64,000 nucleotides of DNA from Ruminococcus sp. zg-924 (GCF_024433635.1 NZ_WNJZ01000006.1:44303-108302); one strand, 5' to 3'; shown: positions 1 to 8,418, numbered from the stretch's first letter. The notes: generated by a model from the letters alone, not told the origin. Translations and numbers: made by a program.

Positions 1-927
1 AACTCGCTTACACGTAGTATACTTACGCTTGCCTCATATGATACAAACGCAAACGATACATCAAAGGAAAATGTTCTGTTCCAGTGCCTTAAGCTGATTG
101 CAGAACTGCCGATGCTTGCGGTTTACGGCTACCACGCATACAATCACTATGAGCTTGACGGCAGTATGTATATTCACAGACCCGACCCGAATCTGTCGAC
201 AGCTGAGAATATTCTGCGTATGCTCAGACCCGATATGCAGTACACAGAGCTTGAGGCGAGGGTTCTTGATATTGCGCTTATGCTTCATATGGAGCATGGC
301 GGAGGCAACAACTCAACCTTTACGACCCATGTTGTAACCTCTTCAGGATCGGACACATATTCGGTTATGGCGGCGGCTCTTTCATCTCTTAAGGGGCCAA
401 AGCACGGTGGTGCTAATATCAAGGTGATTGAGATGATGGATGACCTTAAGAAGAACGTAAGCGACATAAAGGACGAGGAGCAGGTGAGGGATTACCTCAA
501 GAAGCTTTTGCATAAGGAAGCCTTCGACAATAAAGGACTTATATACGGAATGGGGCATGCCGTTTATTCGCTGTCTGACCCAAGAGAGCGTGTGCTTAAG
601 AGCTTTGTAGGCGGTCTTGCCAAGGAAAAGGGCAGAGATAGCGACTTTGAACTTTATGCGCTTGTAGAGAAATTGGCACCCGAGGTTATCGCAGAGGAGC
701 GTAAAATATATAAGGGTGTTTGTCCGAATGTTGATTTTTACAGTGGCTTTGTTTACAGTATGCTGAACATTCCGTATGAGCTTTACACGCCGATATTTGC
801 GATTGCAAGAGTTGTCGGCTGGAGCGCACACCGTATGGAGGAGCTTGTAAATGTAGACAAGATTATCCGACCGGCATACAAAAGTGTTGCTCAGCCGAGA
901 GAGTATAAATCGCTTGACGAAAGATAA
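1..927 (+). CDS. gltA: Citrate synthase, 5'-truncated by the window edge
   Basis: The reading frame is open from base 1, so the start lies outside the window; 308 C-terminal residues are visible. Citrate synthase condenses oxaloacetate and acetyl-CoA to citrate in the cytoplasm. The hallmark segments are present: GPKHGGAN (catalytic His), the second His in YGMGHAVY, and the catalytic Asp in NVDFYSGF, followed by GWSAHRMEE near the C-terminus. It aligns along its whole visible length with the complete citrate synthase at 47298-48689, so the two are paralogues of the same subfamily. A hairpin terminator follows the gene. The ATG at 112 is internal and not the real start. The assignment is firm; whether it acts as a methylcitrate synthase cannot be excluded from sequence. 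Confidence 0.95.
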   Translation, partial: NSLTRSILTLASYDTNANDTSKENVLFQCLKLIAELPMLAVYGYHAYNHYELDGSMYIHRPDPNLSTAENILRMLRPDMQYTELEARVLDIALMLHMEHGGGNNSTFTTHVVTSSGSDTYSVMAAALSSLKGPKHGGANIKVIEMMDDLKKNVSDIKDEEQVRDYLKKLLHKEAFDNKGLIYGMGHAVYSLSDPRERVLKSFVGGLAKEKGRDSDFELYALVEKLAPEVIAEERKIYKGVCPNVDFYSGFVYSMLNIPYELYTPIFAIARVVGWSAHRMEELVNVDKIIRPAYKSVAQPREYKSLDER

Positions 928-1032
928 CAACCATAAAATTTGTGCGCTATTATGCCTGCAACTTGACATTTTGCGGCATACAGCGTTACGGCTTGATATG
1001 CTGTGAGCAGGAGTTAAGTTAATCGTTAATTA

Positions 1033-1064
1033 AAAACCGGAGCATCATTGCGGTGCTCCGGTTT
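1033..1064. terminator. Bidirectional hairpin terminator between convergent genes
   Basis: The arms AAAACCGGAGCA and TGCTCCGGTTTT pair perfectly (12 bp) around an 8-base loop. The left arm starts with A's and the right arm ends with T's, so the hairpin can terminate both the citrate synthase (plus) and the convergent gene at 1070-1525 (minus). Confidence 0.85.
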
Positions 1065-1069
1065 TCGCT

Positions 1070-1525
1070 TTAAGCTTTGTTTTTTGCAATATACCCGTCA
1101 AGAATCTCAGCCGCATTATATACAAGCAAGGGACACGGGCGCTTTTTGTAGTACTGTTCAGTTCTCTTGTCGGGTGTCGGCAGTGTTGGGGCGTTTTTGT
1201 CAAGTCCTAAAATTTCACGGCAGATTATGGAACCGTTATTTTTGCGGTATTCACCTGCAAGCTCCTGAATAATCCCATAAAGCTCCTTCTTTTTTTCAAA
1301 GTTTTTGGGGTCGCTGTAACCGAACAGCATAGAGGCAGCCATCGACATTCCGATTACGGCTCCGCAAACCTCTCTCATTCTGCCAAGCCCTCCGCCAAAG
1401 CCGCTTGAAATAAGCGCAGCGGTTTCCTTATCAATTCCACATTCGTCAGCAAAGGCAATAAATACAGCCTGAGAGCAGTTGTAGCCCTCCATAAAAAGCT
1501 GCTTTGCCTGTTCTGCCTTAGTCAT
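1070..1525 (-). CDS. C_GCAxxG_C_C family probable redox protein
   Basis: This 151-residue cytoplasmic protein carries the spaced cysteine motifs that name the C_GCAxxG_C_C family (PF09719-like): GYNCSQAV near residue 17, REVCGAVIG near residue 53, SIICREILG near residue 101 and RPCPLLV near residue 130. The conserved cysteines suggest metal or Fe-S binding and a redox role, but the family has no settled function. Start: the ATG at 1525 follows an AGGAGTGAG ribosome binding site. It is a single-gene unit, convergent with the citrate synthase and divergent from the fumarase operon. Family assignment is confident; function is unknown. Confidence 0.85.
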   Translation of the reverse strand: MTKAEQAKQLFMEGYNCSQAVFIAFADECGIDKETAALISSGFGGGLGRMREVCGAVIGMSMAASMLFGYSDPKNFEKKKELYGIIQELAGEYRKNNGSIICREILGLDKNAPTLPTPDKRTEQYYKKRPCPLLVYNAAEILDGYIAKNKA

Positions 1526-1581
1526 AATCTCACTCCTGTTGAAAATTGTTGTTTTCTATATTATACTGCAAAAAATTGATA

Positions 1582-1610
1582 TTGAAAACCCGTTCGCCTT
1601 GGATTATAAT
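1582..1610 (+). promoter_or_regulatory. Promoter of the fumarase operon
   Basis: TTGAAA at 1582-1587 and TATAAT at 1605-1610 are separated by 17 bases, a good vegetative sigma factor match, about 32 bases before the first fumarase gene. Confidence 0.7.
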
Positions 1611-1641
1611 ATAATAACACGAATTTAATCGGGGGTTAATT

Positions 1642-2493
1642 ATGGAGATAAGAAAAATAAATGCCCGTACAGTTACCAATGCGGTAAAAAAGCTGTTTAT
1701 GGACTGTAATTATTATATTGGGGACGATATTACGGCGGCTCTTAAAAGAGGCTTGGAGTGCGAAAAGTCGCCTGTTGGCAAAAGCGTTTTATCGCAGCTT
1801 TTGGAGAATAACGAGATTGCAGCGAATGAGCAGATTCCGCTTTGTCAGGATACAGGTATGGCAGTGCTGTTTGTTGAGTACGGAGACAAGGTTGTAATTG
1901 AGGACGGCGGTTTTGAGGACGCCGTTATGCAGGGCGTAAGAGAAGCCTATGACGAGGGCTACCTGCGTAAAAGTGTGGTGAGTGACCCTGTGTTTGACCG
2001 TAAAAATACGGGCGACAACACGCCGGCGGTTATCCACACAAGAATTGTAAGCGGCGATAAAATAAAAATTCTTGCAGGCGGTAAGGGATTTGGAAGCGAG
2101 AATATGTCGGCTATTGCAATGCTGACTCCGTCAAAGGGCGTTGAGGGTGTAAAGGCATTTGTACTTGATACAGTTAGAAGGGCAGGCCCTAACCCGTGCC
2201 CGCCTATGATTGTAGGCGTTGGAATCGGCGGTACGTTTGAAAAGGCGGCACAGCTTGCGAAAAAGGCGACGCTCCGAGCAATTGATACAAGCAACGAGGA
2301 TGAGAGATATGCTAAAATGGAGCAGGAGCTGCTTGGCGAGATAAACAAAATGGGCTTTGGCCCTGCCGGTCTTGGCGGCAGCACAACGGCAATCGGAGTA
2401 AATATTGAAACCTACCCAACCCACATTGCAGGTATGCCGGTTGCGGTGAATATATGCTGCCATGCGGCTCGTCACAAAAGCACCGTAATTTAA
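1642..2493 (+). CDS. Fe-S hydro-lyase alpha subunit (class I fumarase / tartrate dehydratase type)
   Basis: This 283-residue protein matches the alpha (N-terminal) half of class I, [4Fe-4S]-dependent fumarases, which reversibly hydrate fumarate to malate. Cysteines expected for the cluster are visible in LCQDTGMAV (about residue 70), GPNPCPPMIVGVGIGG (about 184-199) and VNICCHAARH near the C-terminus. The ATG follows a GGGGGTTAAT-type site. The beta subunit starts 24 bases downstream, so this is the split two-subunit form common in anaerobes. L(+)-tartrate dehydratase has the same architecture; fumarase is preferred because a citrate synthase lies nearby and no tartrate genes are seen. Confidence 0.92.
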   Translation: MEIRKINARTVTNAVKKLFMDCNYYIGDDITAALKRGLECEKSPVGKSVLSQLLENNEIAANEQIPLCQDTGMAVLFVEYGDKVVIEDGGFEDAVMQGVREAYDEGYLRKSVVSDPVFDRKNTGDNTPAVIHTRIVSGDKIKILAGGKGFGSENMSAIAMLTPSKGVEGVKAFVLDTVRRAGPNPCPPMIVGVGIGGTFEKAAQLAKKATLRAIDTSNEDERYAKMEQELLGEINKMGFGPAGLGGSTTAIGVNIETYPTHIAGMPVAVNICCHAARHKSTVI

Positions 2494-2517
2494 CCACAAG
2501 CGAAAGGATTGAGATAT

Positions 2518-3066
2518 ATGAAAAAGCTAAGACTTCCGCTGAGCGAGGAAGATATACTCGGACTAAAGGCAGGCGACAGTGTTTTGCTGTCCGGCACTAT
2601 GCTTACGGGTCGTGACGCAGCACACAAAAGGCTTTACGAACTGATTCAAAACGGCGAGGAGCTGCCTGTTGATATCAAGGGAGAACTTATATATTATGTT
2701 GGCCCTGCCCCGGCTAAGCCGGGTTATGCAGTAGGTCCGGCAGGCCCGACATCCAGCTACCGTATGGATAAATATGCTCCGGCACTTATGGACTTAGGGT
2801 TAAGAGGAATGATAGGCAAGGGCGCACGTTCACAGGAGGTTATTGACTCTATCGTGCGGAATAAGGGTGTGTATTTTGCCTGTATCGGTGGTGCGGCGGC
2901 GCTCATTGCAAAGAGTATTAAAAGCGAAGAAATCCTCTGCTATGAGGATTTGGAAACAGAAGCTGTAAGGCGATATACTGTTGAGGATTTTCCGTGCATA
3001 GTTGCGGTTGACTGCTACGGCGGCAATGCGTATGAGGACGGAGTTAAGAAATATTCACAGGAGTAA
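2518..3066 (+). CDS. Fe-S hydro-lyase beta subunit (class I fumarase / tartrate dehydratase type)
   Basis: This 182-residue partner of the upstream alpha subunit contributes the C-terminal catalytic domain. Seen in sequence: the N-terminal LPLSEEDILGLKAGDSVLLSG strand region, GRDAAHKRL, the GPTSSYRMDKYAP segment that binds the dicarboxylate substrate in this family, GLRGMIGKG and CIGGAAAL. I chose the ATG at 2518 because AAAGG at 2503-2507 lies 10 bases before it; the in-frame TTG at 2509 is too close to that site. A terminator follows immediately, which closes a two-gene operon. Confidence 0.92.
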   Translation: MKKLRLPLSEEDILGLKAGDSVLLSGTMLTGRDAAHKRLYELIQNGEELPVDIKGELIYYVGPAPAKPGYAVGPAGPTSSYRMDKYAPALMDLGLRGMIGKGARSQEVIDSIVRNKGVYFACIGGAAALIAKSIKSEEILCYEDLETEAVRRYTVEDFPCIVAVDCYGGNAYEDGVKKYSQE

Positions 3067-3074
3067 AACAGTGA

Positions 3075-3107
3075 AAGGGAGATGCCAAAAGCGCACCTTC
3101 CTTTTTT
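3075..3107 (+). terminator. Terminator of the fumarase operon
   Basis: An 11-bp imperfect stem (3075-3085 with 3093-3103; one G-T pair and one A-C mismatch) runs into a run of T's. Confidence 0.65.
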
Positions 3108-3193
3108 AATGCTTTGGTTTTAATAATAAAAATAAATTTCTAAAATCTCGTGTTAAGTTGCTGAAACAAAAATACCTGCTCGTTGTCTGTTGT

Positions 3194-3856
3194 TCACCCG
3201 TTATTTATCCTGTCTATTATTTCTATAACCTCAAATAAATCCTTTGCTACGGTGTAGGCTTTGCCAATGATTTCATCATTCGGCGGCAGCATATCGGGTA
3301 CCATAACGGTTACCATTCCTGCCGAATATCCTGCCCTTATTCCGTTGTGGCTGTCCTCAAGGCACATACATTCACCGCAGGGTATGTTAAGGCGGCTTGA
3401 CGCTTCGATGAAAATGTCCGGCGCAGGCTTGCCGTGTTCAATCATATTGCCGAAAACGGCGGCGGAGAAATATTTGAATATATCTGCACGCTTAAGCAAA
3501 TCCTCGGCTACCGCCTGACTTGTTGAGGAGGCAACAGCGCATTTTATTCCGCTGTTTTTCAGATATGTAAGCAGCTTGTCAATTCCCGGCTTTTTCGGAA
3601 CTCCGTTTTCCTCTATGCATTTCCGAAAACATTCAAGGTTCATTTGCCGCATACGGTCAAAGTCAAACCCATCGCCAAACACAGATTTGTAATAGAGCTT
3701 AGCGTCGGGTGAACGCTTACCGACAGTCTGCTTGAACATATCAAGAGTGATTTCATATCCCATTTTTGCGGCGTTTTCTTTAGACAGCTTGTATGTTGTC
3801 CATTCTGTGTCAAGCATAAGACCGTCCATATCAAATACAACTGCGTTAATTCTCAT
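3194..3856 (-). CDS. HAD-superfamily sugar-phosphatase / phosphoglucomutase-like hydrolase
   Basis: This 220-residue cytoplasmic protein belongs to HAD subfamily IA. Motif I is DMDGLMLDTE at residues 9-18 (nucleophile and acid Asp). Motif II is in VASSTS, the motif III lysine is in HGKPAPDIF, and motif IV is LEDSHNGIRAG. A helical cap lies between motifs I and II, as in beta-phosphoglucomutase and small sugar phosphatases. The start is the ATG at 3856 with GGAGG just upstream; the longer frame to 3877 begins before that site. The substrate cannot be read from sequence. It lies downstream of rubredoxin but is separated from it by a terminator. Confidence 0.88.
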   Translation of the reverse strand: MRINAVVFDMDGLMLDTEWTTYKLSKENAAKMGYEITLDMFKQTVGKRSPDAKLYYKSVFGDGFDFDRMRQMNLECFRKCIEENGVPKKPGIDKLLTYLKNSGIKCAVASSTSQAVAEDLLKRADIFKYFSAAVFGNMIEHGKPAPDIFIEASSRLNIPCGECMCLEDSHNGIRAGYSAGMVTVMVPDMLPPNDEIIGKAYTVAKDLFEVIEIIDRINNG

Positions 3857-3882
3857 TTTTTCCTCCAGGTTAAACACATAGT

Positions 3883-3914
3883 AAAAATCGGCCTGTGTAC
3901 TACACAGACCGATT
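3883..3914 (-). terminator. Terminator of the rubredoxin gene
   Basis: A 14-bp stem (3886-3899 with 3901-3914, one wobble position) is followed on the minus strand by a short T-rich tail, directly after the rubredoxin stop codon. Confidence 0.75.
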
Positions 3915-3919
3915 AAGAA

Positions 3920-4078
3920 TTATTCCTTTACAAACTCTTCTTTTCCTGCGCCGCAGATTGGGCAAACAAAATCGTCCGGTAAATCTTCAAACGCTGTTCC
4001 CGGTGCAACTCCCTGCTCCTCGCAGCCCTCTTCAGGGTCGTAAGTCCAGCCGCACGGCTCGCAAACATATTTATCCAT
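3920..4078 (-). CDS. Rubredoxin
   Basis: This small gene encodes 52 residues starting [11 protein letters not shown] and ending soon after [13 protein letters not shown]. The paired CxxC motifs (CEPC and CPIC) coordinate the single iron of rubredoxin, a soluble one-electron carrier used by anaerobes in oxygen and peroxide detoxification. The protein has the family's usual length. The start ATG at 4078 follows AAAGGAG with 6-7 bases of spacing. It has its own terminator and appears monocistronic, between ypeB and a HAD gene on the same strand. No rubrerythrin or desulfoferrodoxin partner is seen nearby. Confidence 0.96.
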   Translation of the reverse strand: MDKYVCEPCGWTYDPEEGCEEQGVAPGTAFEDLPDDFVCPICGAGKEEFVKE

Positions 4079-4162
4079 TTGAATTCTCCTTTGCAATTTG
4101 ATGAGTATATTATACTACTATAATTTCAGAATTAAAAGAGTAATTTTTGAATTTCCTGAAAA

Positions 4163-5512
4163 TTATATTGTCAGTACTCCGTTGTCTGATTTCAACAGAA
4201 TTAAAATCTGCTCCTCAAGTCCCGTTTCGCAGTTGATATATACAAGTATATCCTCGCCGTCAACACCCTTGCACAAAAATTCATAGCAGAGGTATTCAAT
4301 ATCGCCGTGAATCGGTACAACCGCAAGGCGGGAATTTTTTTCGGTGAGATACGGGCTTAGGCTTCGGCGGGCTGAGCTTAGCGGAAGATACGGTTCGGTG
4401 TTTCTTATGCAGTGGTTCATCAGATAATTTTCCGCATTGTAAGAAACAATTTCGCCGTTTTGCATTGACACGCCTACCTTAATCAAATCGCCGTAGCACA
4501 CAGCTTCGTCCTGCATATAGGCGAAGTTGATAATGCATATATTGTTGTTGATTACGTAATAGCTTTCTTGCATATTTTTAAAGCCGTTTTTATTTAGAAA
4601 CTCGGCGGCTTTTTTTATTGCGTCCTTATATTCAAGCGACTTGCCGTTTGGTGAGTCGCTTTTTGTCATTTCAACAATAAAGCCGCCCTGCTTTGATACG
4701 GTTATATATTCGTTGTCGCCTGTTGACAAAACGTAGGAGGGTATTTTGCCCTGTGTCGGCTCAAGCATTGTCAGGGCATCTGCTGTGGTGGACAGAAACT
4801 TTGCGGCTTTTTCAGTGGCTTGATGCTCACTTATTTCGTTATAGTTGCCAAGAAATACGCTTTCTCTGTTTTGAGTGCTGTCTGCAAACGGGCCGTCATA
4901 TATTAAAGTAGGGTAGCTTGCGAAGCTGTTGTTGATTTCACCAAAATCATAATCAAGCGTGAATTTCTGCGGAGGTTCCTCAGTTAAGTTGCCCTGTATT
5001 GTCTGTTTAACGCCAAGCTGTGTTTCGCCGTCGCTGTATTTTGCCGACAGCTCTTCTAAAATAGGTGAGAGCTTATCTGCGTAGCTTGACAGGCTGACGA
5101 GAGTATCACGGTTTTGCGATGAAAATTCATACCCTCTTGAAGATGCGTTTATTATACTGCGTGAGTAGTCGCCGACCTGAGAGAGAAATTTGTGCAGCTT
5201 TTCACCCTCTGAGGAGGTTACAGGCAAACGTGACAATGCCGATTTTGCGCCTGCACTGTCGCTGCAAAGCTTTGCAGCCAGGGACAGCCGACCTGTGCTT
5301 GTGTTGGCGTAAATACCCTTTTCCAAAGAGGACTTTATGCTTGTCATATAGTCCGAAAGCTCTGACAGAGCCAGTTGATAGCCCTGTTCAATTGTGTTTC
5401 GGTAGCGGTTTGCAACTGAAAATCCTGCAAAGCAAGCGCACGACACAAGCAGTAAAAGCGCTGCACCGAAGCTTACAAGCCGCACAACCTGTCTTTTAGT
5501 AAGTCTAACCAT
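4163..5512 (-). CDS. ypeB: Spore germination protein YpeB
   Basis: This 449-residue protein has a short basic N-terminus and one transmembrane segment (about residues 11-31). A helical lumenal region includes RLSLAAKLCSDSAGAKSALS and is followed by PepSY-like repeats in the C-terminal half. This is the layout of YpeB, which in Bacillus is needed to stabilise and localise the cortex-lytic enzyme SleB in spores. Here the gene stands alone: no sleB lies beside it, and the pst operon is divergent on the upstream side. It supports a spore-forming host. The start ATG at 5512 gives a normal N-in signal-anchor. Confidence 0.88.
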   Translation of the reverse strand: MVRLTKRQVVRLVSFGAALLLLVSCACFAGFSVANRYRNTIEQGYQLALSELSDYMTSIKSSLEKGIYANTSTGRLSLAAKLCSDSAGAKSALSRLPVTSSEGEKLHKFLSQVGDYSRSIINASSRGYEFSSQNRDTLVSLSSYADKLSPILEELSAKYSDGETQLGVKQTIQGNLTEEPPQKFTLDYDFGEINNSFASYPTLIYDGPFADSTQNRESVFLGNYNEISEHQATEKAAKFLSTTADALTMLEPTQGKIPSYVLSTGDNEYITVSKQGGFIVEMTKSDSPNGKSLEYKDAIKKAAEFLNKNGFKNMQESYYVINNNICIINFAYMQDEAVCYGDLIKVGVSMQNGEIVSYNAENYLMNHCIRNTEPYLPLSSARRSLSPYLTEKNSRLAVVPIHGDIEYLCYEFLCKGVDGEDILVYINCETGLEEQILILLKSDNGVLTI

Positions 5513-5604
5513 TTTATCACTGTCCTATTTGGGTATGAATAATGTATTTCCTTAACTAATTTTCCCAGACATGGACGTATAATACATAAAAAGAAAAAAA
5601 TTCA

Positions 5605-5660
5605 TTTTACAAAGCTTTTACCTGTTTGTGTATTTGCTTTTTACAACTTGGGTTTATATT
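5605..5660 (+). promoter_or_regulatory. Candidate Pho box and promoter of the pst operon
   Basis: TTTTACA at 5605-5611, TTTTACC at 5616-5622 (start-to-start 11 bases) and TTTTACA at 5639-5645 (23 bases on, about two turns) form direct repeats like the TTAACA-type repeats bound by Firmicute PhoP. A -10-like TATATT at 5655-5660 follows, with no good -35, as expected for an activator-dependent promoter. No phoPR genes are in the window. The PhoP reading is inference. Confidence 0.5.
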
Positions 5661-5714
5661 CATAAGCGTACCAAAGAGGTAAATAATAATCAACTCAGAA
5701 GAGGAGAATGAAAA

Positions 5715-6629
5715 ATGAAAAAGACATCAAGGGTATTAACACTGGCAGCAGCGGCGCTTATAGCTGTATCAGCATTCGCAGGCTGCGGTAATTCTTCAAG
5801 CAGTGCAGGTTCATCTAACGACAGTTCAGCGGCAACATCAACATTCGACACAAGCAAGACGATTTCAGTAATAACAAGAGAGCAGGGCTCAGGAACAAGA
5901 GACGCATTTGTTGAGCTTACAGGTGTTCTTGTAAAGGACGGCGACACAAAGACAGACAACACAGCGGCAAGCGCAATTACAGTTAACGGCACAGAGGCTG
6001 TTATTACAAACGTTAAGGGCAACGATGCTGCAATCGGCTACATTTCACTCGGTTCACTTAATGATACAGTTAAGGCGGTAAAAATTGAAGATGTTGAAGC
6101 AACAGCAGAAAATGTAAAGTCGGGCGATTACAAAATCAGCCGTCCGTTCAATATTGCATACAAGGGCGAACTTGAGGGTCTTGCAAAGGATTTTGTTGAC
6201 TTCATTATGAGTGCAGACGGCCAGAAGGTTGTATCTGACAACGGCTATGTAACAGTATCTGAGAACGCAGCATACAGCGGCTCAAAGCCGAGCGGCAAGA
6301 TTGTTATAGCGGGCTCATCTTCAGTATCTCCGGTTATGGAAAAGCTTATTGAGGCTTACAAGACAATTAACACAGGCGCTGAGATTGAGCTTCAGACAAC
6401 AGATTCATCATCAGGCATGACAGCGGCTATTGAGGGTACATGCGACATCGGTATGGCTTCCCGTGAGCTTAAGGACAACGAAGTGTCAGAGCTTAAGTCA
6501 GAAACAATAGCAAAAGACGGTATCGCAGTAATCGTAAATACAAACAATACAGTTGAAAGCCTTACAATTGAGCAGGTAAAGGCAATCTATACAGGTGAAA
6601 CAAAGGTTTGGAGCGACGTAATTAAATGA
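5715..6629 (+). CDS. pstS: Phosphate ABC transporter substrate-binding lipoprotein PstS, permuted domain order
   Basis: This 304-residue protein begins with a lipoprotein signal ending SAFAGC and a Ser-rich linker, so it should be anchored outside the membrane. It captures phosphate for PstCAB. The usual PstS order is reversed: REQGSGTR (about residues 55-62), the IGYISLGS segment (about 107) and the FVDFIMSADGQ region come first. The segment that normally opens mature PstS, IAGSSSVSPVMEKL (about 197), comes second with SSSGMTAAIEG and DIGMASREL (about 244), ending at TGETKVWSDVIK. All phosphate-contact motifs are present, so it looks functional, as a circular permutation. ATGA overlap with pstC. 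Confidence 0.9.
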   Translation: MKKTSRVLTLAAAALIAVSAFAGCGNSSSSAGSSNDSSAATSTFDTSKTISVITREQGSGTRDAFVELTGVLVKDGDTKTDNTAASAITVNGTEAVITNVKGNDAAIGYISLGSLNDTVKAVKIEDVEATAENVKSGDYKISRPFNIAYKGELEGLAKDFVDFIMSADGQKVVSDNGYVTVSENAAYSGSKPSGKIVIAGSSSVSPVMEKLIEAYKTINTGAEIELQTTDSSSGMTAAIEGTCDIGMASRELKDNEVSELKSETIAKDGIAVIVNTNNTVESLTIEQVKAIYTGETKVWSDVIK

Positions 6630-7495
6630 GAATAAACAGAATAAAAGAAAAGGCTATGCAGGGGGTTTTCTTCCTGACAGCCATAACAAGTATAGCGGCG
6701 GTAGTCCTTATTTGTATCTTCTTATTCTATAACGGTATTCCCGCAATAGCGGAAATTGGGATACTCGATTTTGTAGGCGGCCAGAAATGGGCGCCTACAA
6801 ACGAACCCGCAAGTTATGGAATATTGTGTATGATAGTCGGCAGCGTTTATGTTACCGCAGGCGCAATAATAATAGGTGTTCCAATCGGTATCCTTACGGC
6901 GGTGTTTCTTGCAAGATTTTGCCCGCCTGCACTCTATAAAATTCTTAAACCTGCAACAGAGCTTCTTGCAGGTGTTCCGTCAATTGTTTACGGCTTTTTT
7001 GGTCTTATGGTAATAGTGCCGTTTATCCGTGACAATATTGGCGGAAACGGGCCGAGCTTGCTTGCGGCTTCGATAGTATTGGGAATTATGATACTGCCCA
7101 CAATTATCGGCGTGTCCGAGTCGGCAATCCGTGCTGTGCCGGAAAGCTATTACGAAGGCTCGCTTGCTCTTGGTGCTACAAGAGAGAGAAGCGTGTTCAA
7201 GGCAATTCTTCCGGCTTCAAAATCAGGTATATTAGCCGGCGTTGTGCTGGGTATCGGACGTGCAATAGGCGAAACTATGGCGGTTATCCTTATAGCAGGC
7301 AATCAGGTGCAGATACCAAGCTCAATTACAGACGGTGTAAGAACGCTGACAGCAAACATAGTCCTTGAAATGGGATATTCAACCGGACTTCACCGACAGG
7401 CACTTATAGCAACCGGCGTTGTACTTTTTGTGTTTATTCTGCTGATAACCCTTTCAATGCAGGCTATAAAGAGTAGGAGTGAGAAGAATGGCTGA
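6626..7495 (+). CDS. pstC: Phosphate ABC transporter permease PstC
   Basis: This 289-residue inner-membrane permease has about six hydrophobic helices. It shows the PstC signatures FVGGQKWAPT near residue 50, GVPSIVYGFFGLMV in the middle, and the EAA-type coupling loop ESYYEGSLALGATRERSVFKA, which contacts PstB. With PstA it forms the transmembrane channel for phosphate. The gene starts inside the pstS stop codon (ATGA), which implies translational coupling, and its own end overlaps the start of pstA by 8 bases. Confidence 0.96.
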   Translation: MRINRIKEKAMQGVFFLTAITSIAAVVLICIFLFYNGIPAIAEIGILDFVGGQKWAPTNEPASYGILCMIVGSVYVTAGAIIIGVPIGILTAVFLARFCPPALYKILKPATELLAGVPSIVYGFFGLMVIVPFIRDNIGGNGPSLLAASIVLGIMILPTIIGVSESAIRAVPESYYEGSLALGATRERSVFKAILPASKSGILAGVVLGIGRAIGETMAVILIAGNQVQIPSSITDGVRTLTANIVLEMGYSTGLHRQALIATGVVLFVFILLITLSMQAIKSRSEKNG

Positions 7496-8390
7496 CGCTA
7501 TAAATGAAAAACAGTCTGAGATTAAGGCTATAAATAAAATTGCTTTTTCTCAAAGACTAAAGGAGTACAAAAGAAAGCCGCTTTCACTTGTTATGTATCT
7601 TATAGTTGTACTGGCAGCGGCACTTTCTATTTTCGCATTGGTATTTCTCATAGTTTACATACTTGTAATGGGTGTTCCGCATTTAACACCCGACCTGTTT
7701 GCGTGGGAATATAACAGCGACAATGTGTCGTGTATGCCGGCGATTATCAATACGATTATTATTACATTGCTCACACTGCTTATCGCTGTGCCGTTTGGTA
7801 TCGGTGCGGCAATATACCTTGCAGAATATGCAAAGAGAGGCAACAAGCTTGTCAAGGTAATAAGAACAATGGCTGAAACCCTGTCGGGTATTCCGTCAAT
7901 TGTTTACGGCTTGTTTGGTATGCTGTGCTTTGTTACGGCATTTCAATGGGGATACTCGGTTCTTGCAGGCGCATTTACACTGTCGATAATGGTACTTCCT
8001 ACCATTATGCGTACAACCGAGGAGGCGCTTATAGCTGTGCCGGACTCTTACCGTGAGGGAAGTTACGGCCTTGGTGCAGGCAAGCTCAGAACAATTGTTA
8101 AAACAATTCTCCCAAGCGCAGTGCCCGGAATACTTGCCGGTGTAATTCTTGCAATAGGCAGAATTGTTGGCGAAACGGCGGCTTTGATTTATACGGCAGG
8201 CTCTACGACAGGACTTGTAGACGGAGTTATGTCATCGGGCAGAACTCTTGCAATTCATATGTATATGCTTGCAAACGAAGGACTGCATACAGATCAGGCA
8301 TGGGGTACGGCAGTTGTACTGCTTGTGCTTGTGCTTGGAATAAACACTCTGTCAAGCTTTATTGCAAAGAAACTGAGCAGCAAGAAATAA
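7488..8390 (+). CDS. pstA: Phosphate ABC transporter permease PstA
   Basis: This 300-residue polytopic permease is the second half of the PstCA channel. It shows GIPSIVYGLFGMLCF, the coupling loop DSYREGSYGLGAGKLRTI and a hydrophobic C-terminal helix. I chose the ATG at 7488 over the GTG at 7479 because AGGAG at 7475-7479 sits 8 bases before the ATG and overlaps the GTG. It lies between pstC (overlapping) and pstB (28 bases). Confidence 0.95.
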   Translation: MADAINEKQSEIKAINKIAFSQRLKEYKRKPLSLVMYLIVVLAAALSIFALVFLIVYILVMGVPHLTPDLFAWEYNSDNVSCMPAIINTIIITLLTLLIAVPFGIGAAIYLAEYAKRGNKLVKVIRTMAETLSGIPSIVYGLFGMLCFVTAFQWGYSVLAGAFTLSIMVLPTIMRTTEEALIAVPDSYREGSYGLGAGKLRTIVKTILPSAVPGILAGVILAIGRIVGETAALIYTAGSTTGLVDGVMSSGRTLAIHMYMLANEGLHTDQAWGTAVVLLVLVLGINTLSSFIAKKLSSKK

Positions 8391-8418
8391 CGCTCTGAGA
8401 AAGGATATATGGGCATAA

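Noticed and set aside
382..969. Long minus-strand frame opposite the first citrate synthase, and similar long frames opposite dnaG, rpoB, rpoC and fusA.
   Set aside because: They are antisense shadows of clearly coding genes, Cys/Leu/Arg-rich and without ribosome binding sites.
5690..6022. Minus-strand frame opposite the start of pstS.
   Set aside because: It is the Ser/Thr/Ala-rich mirror of the PstS signal and linker region; no initiation site or family match.
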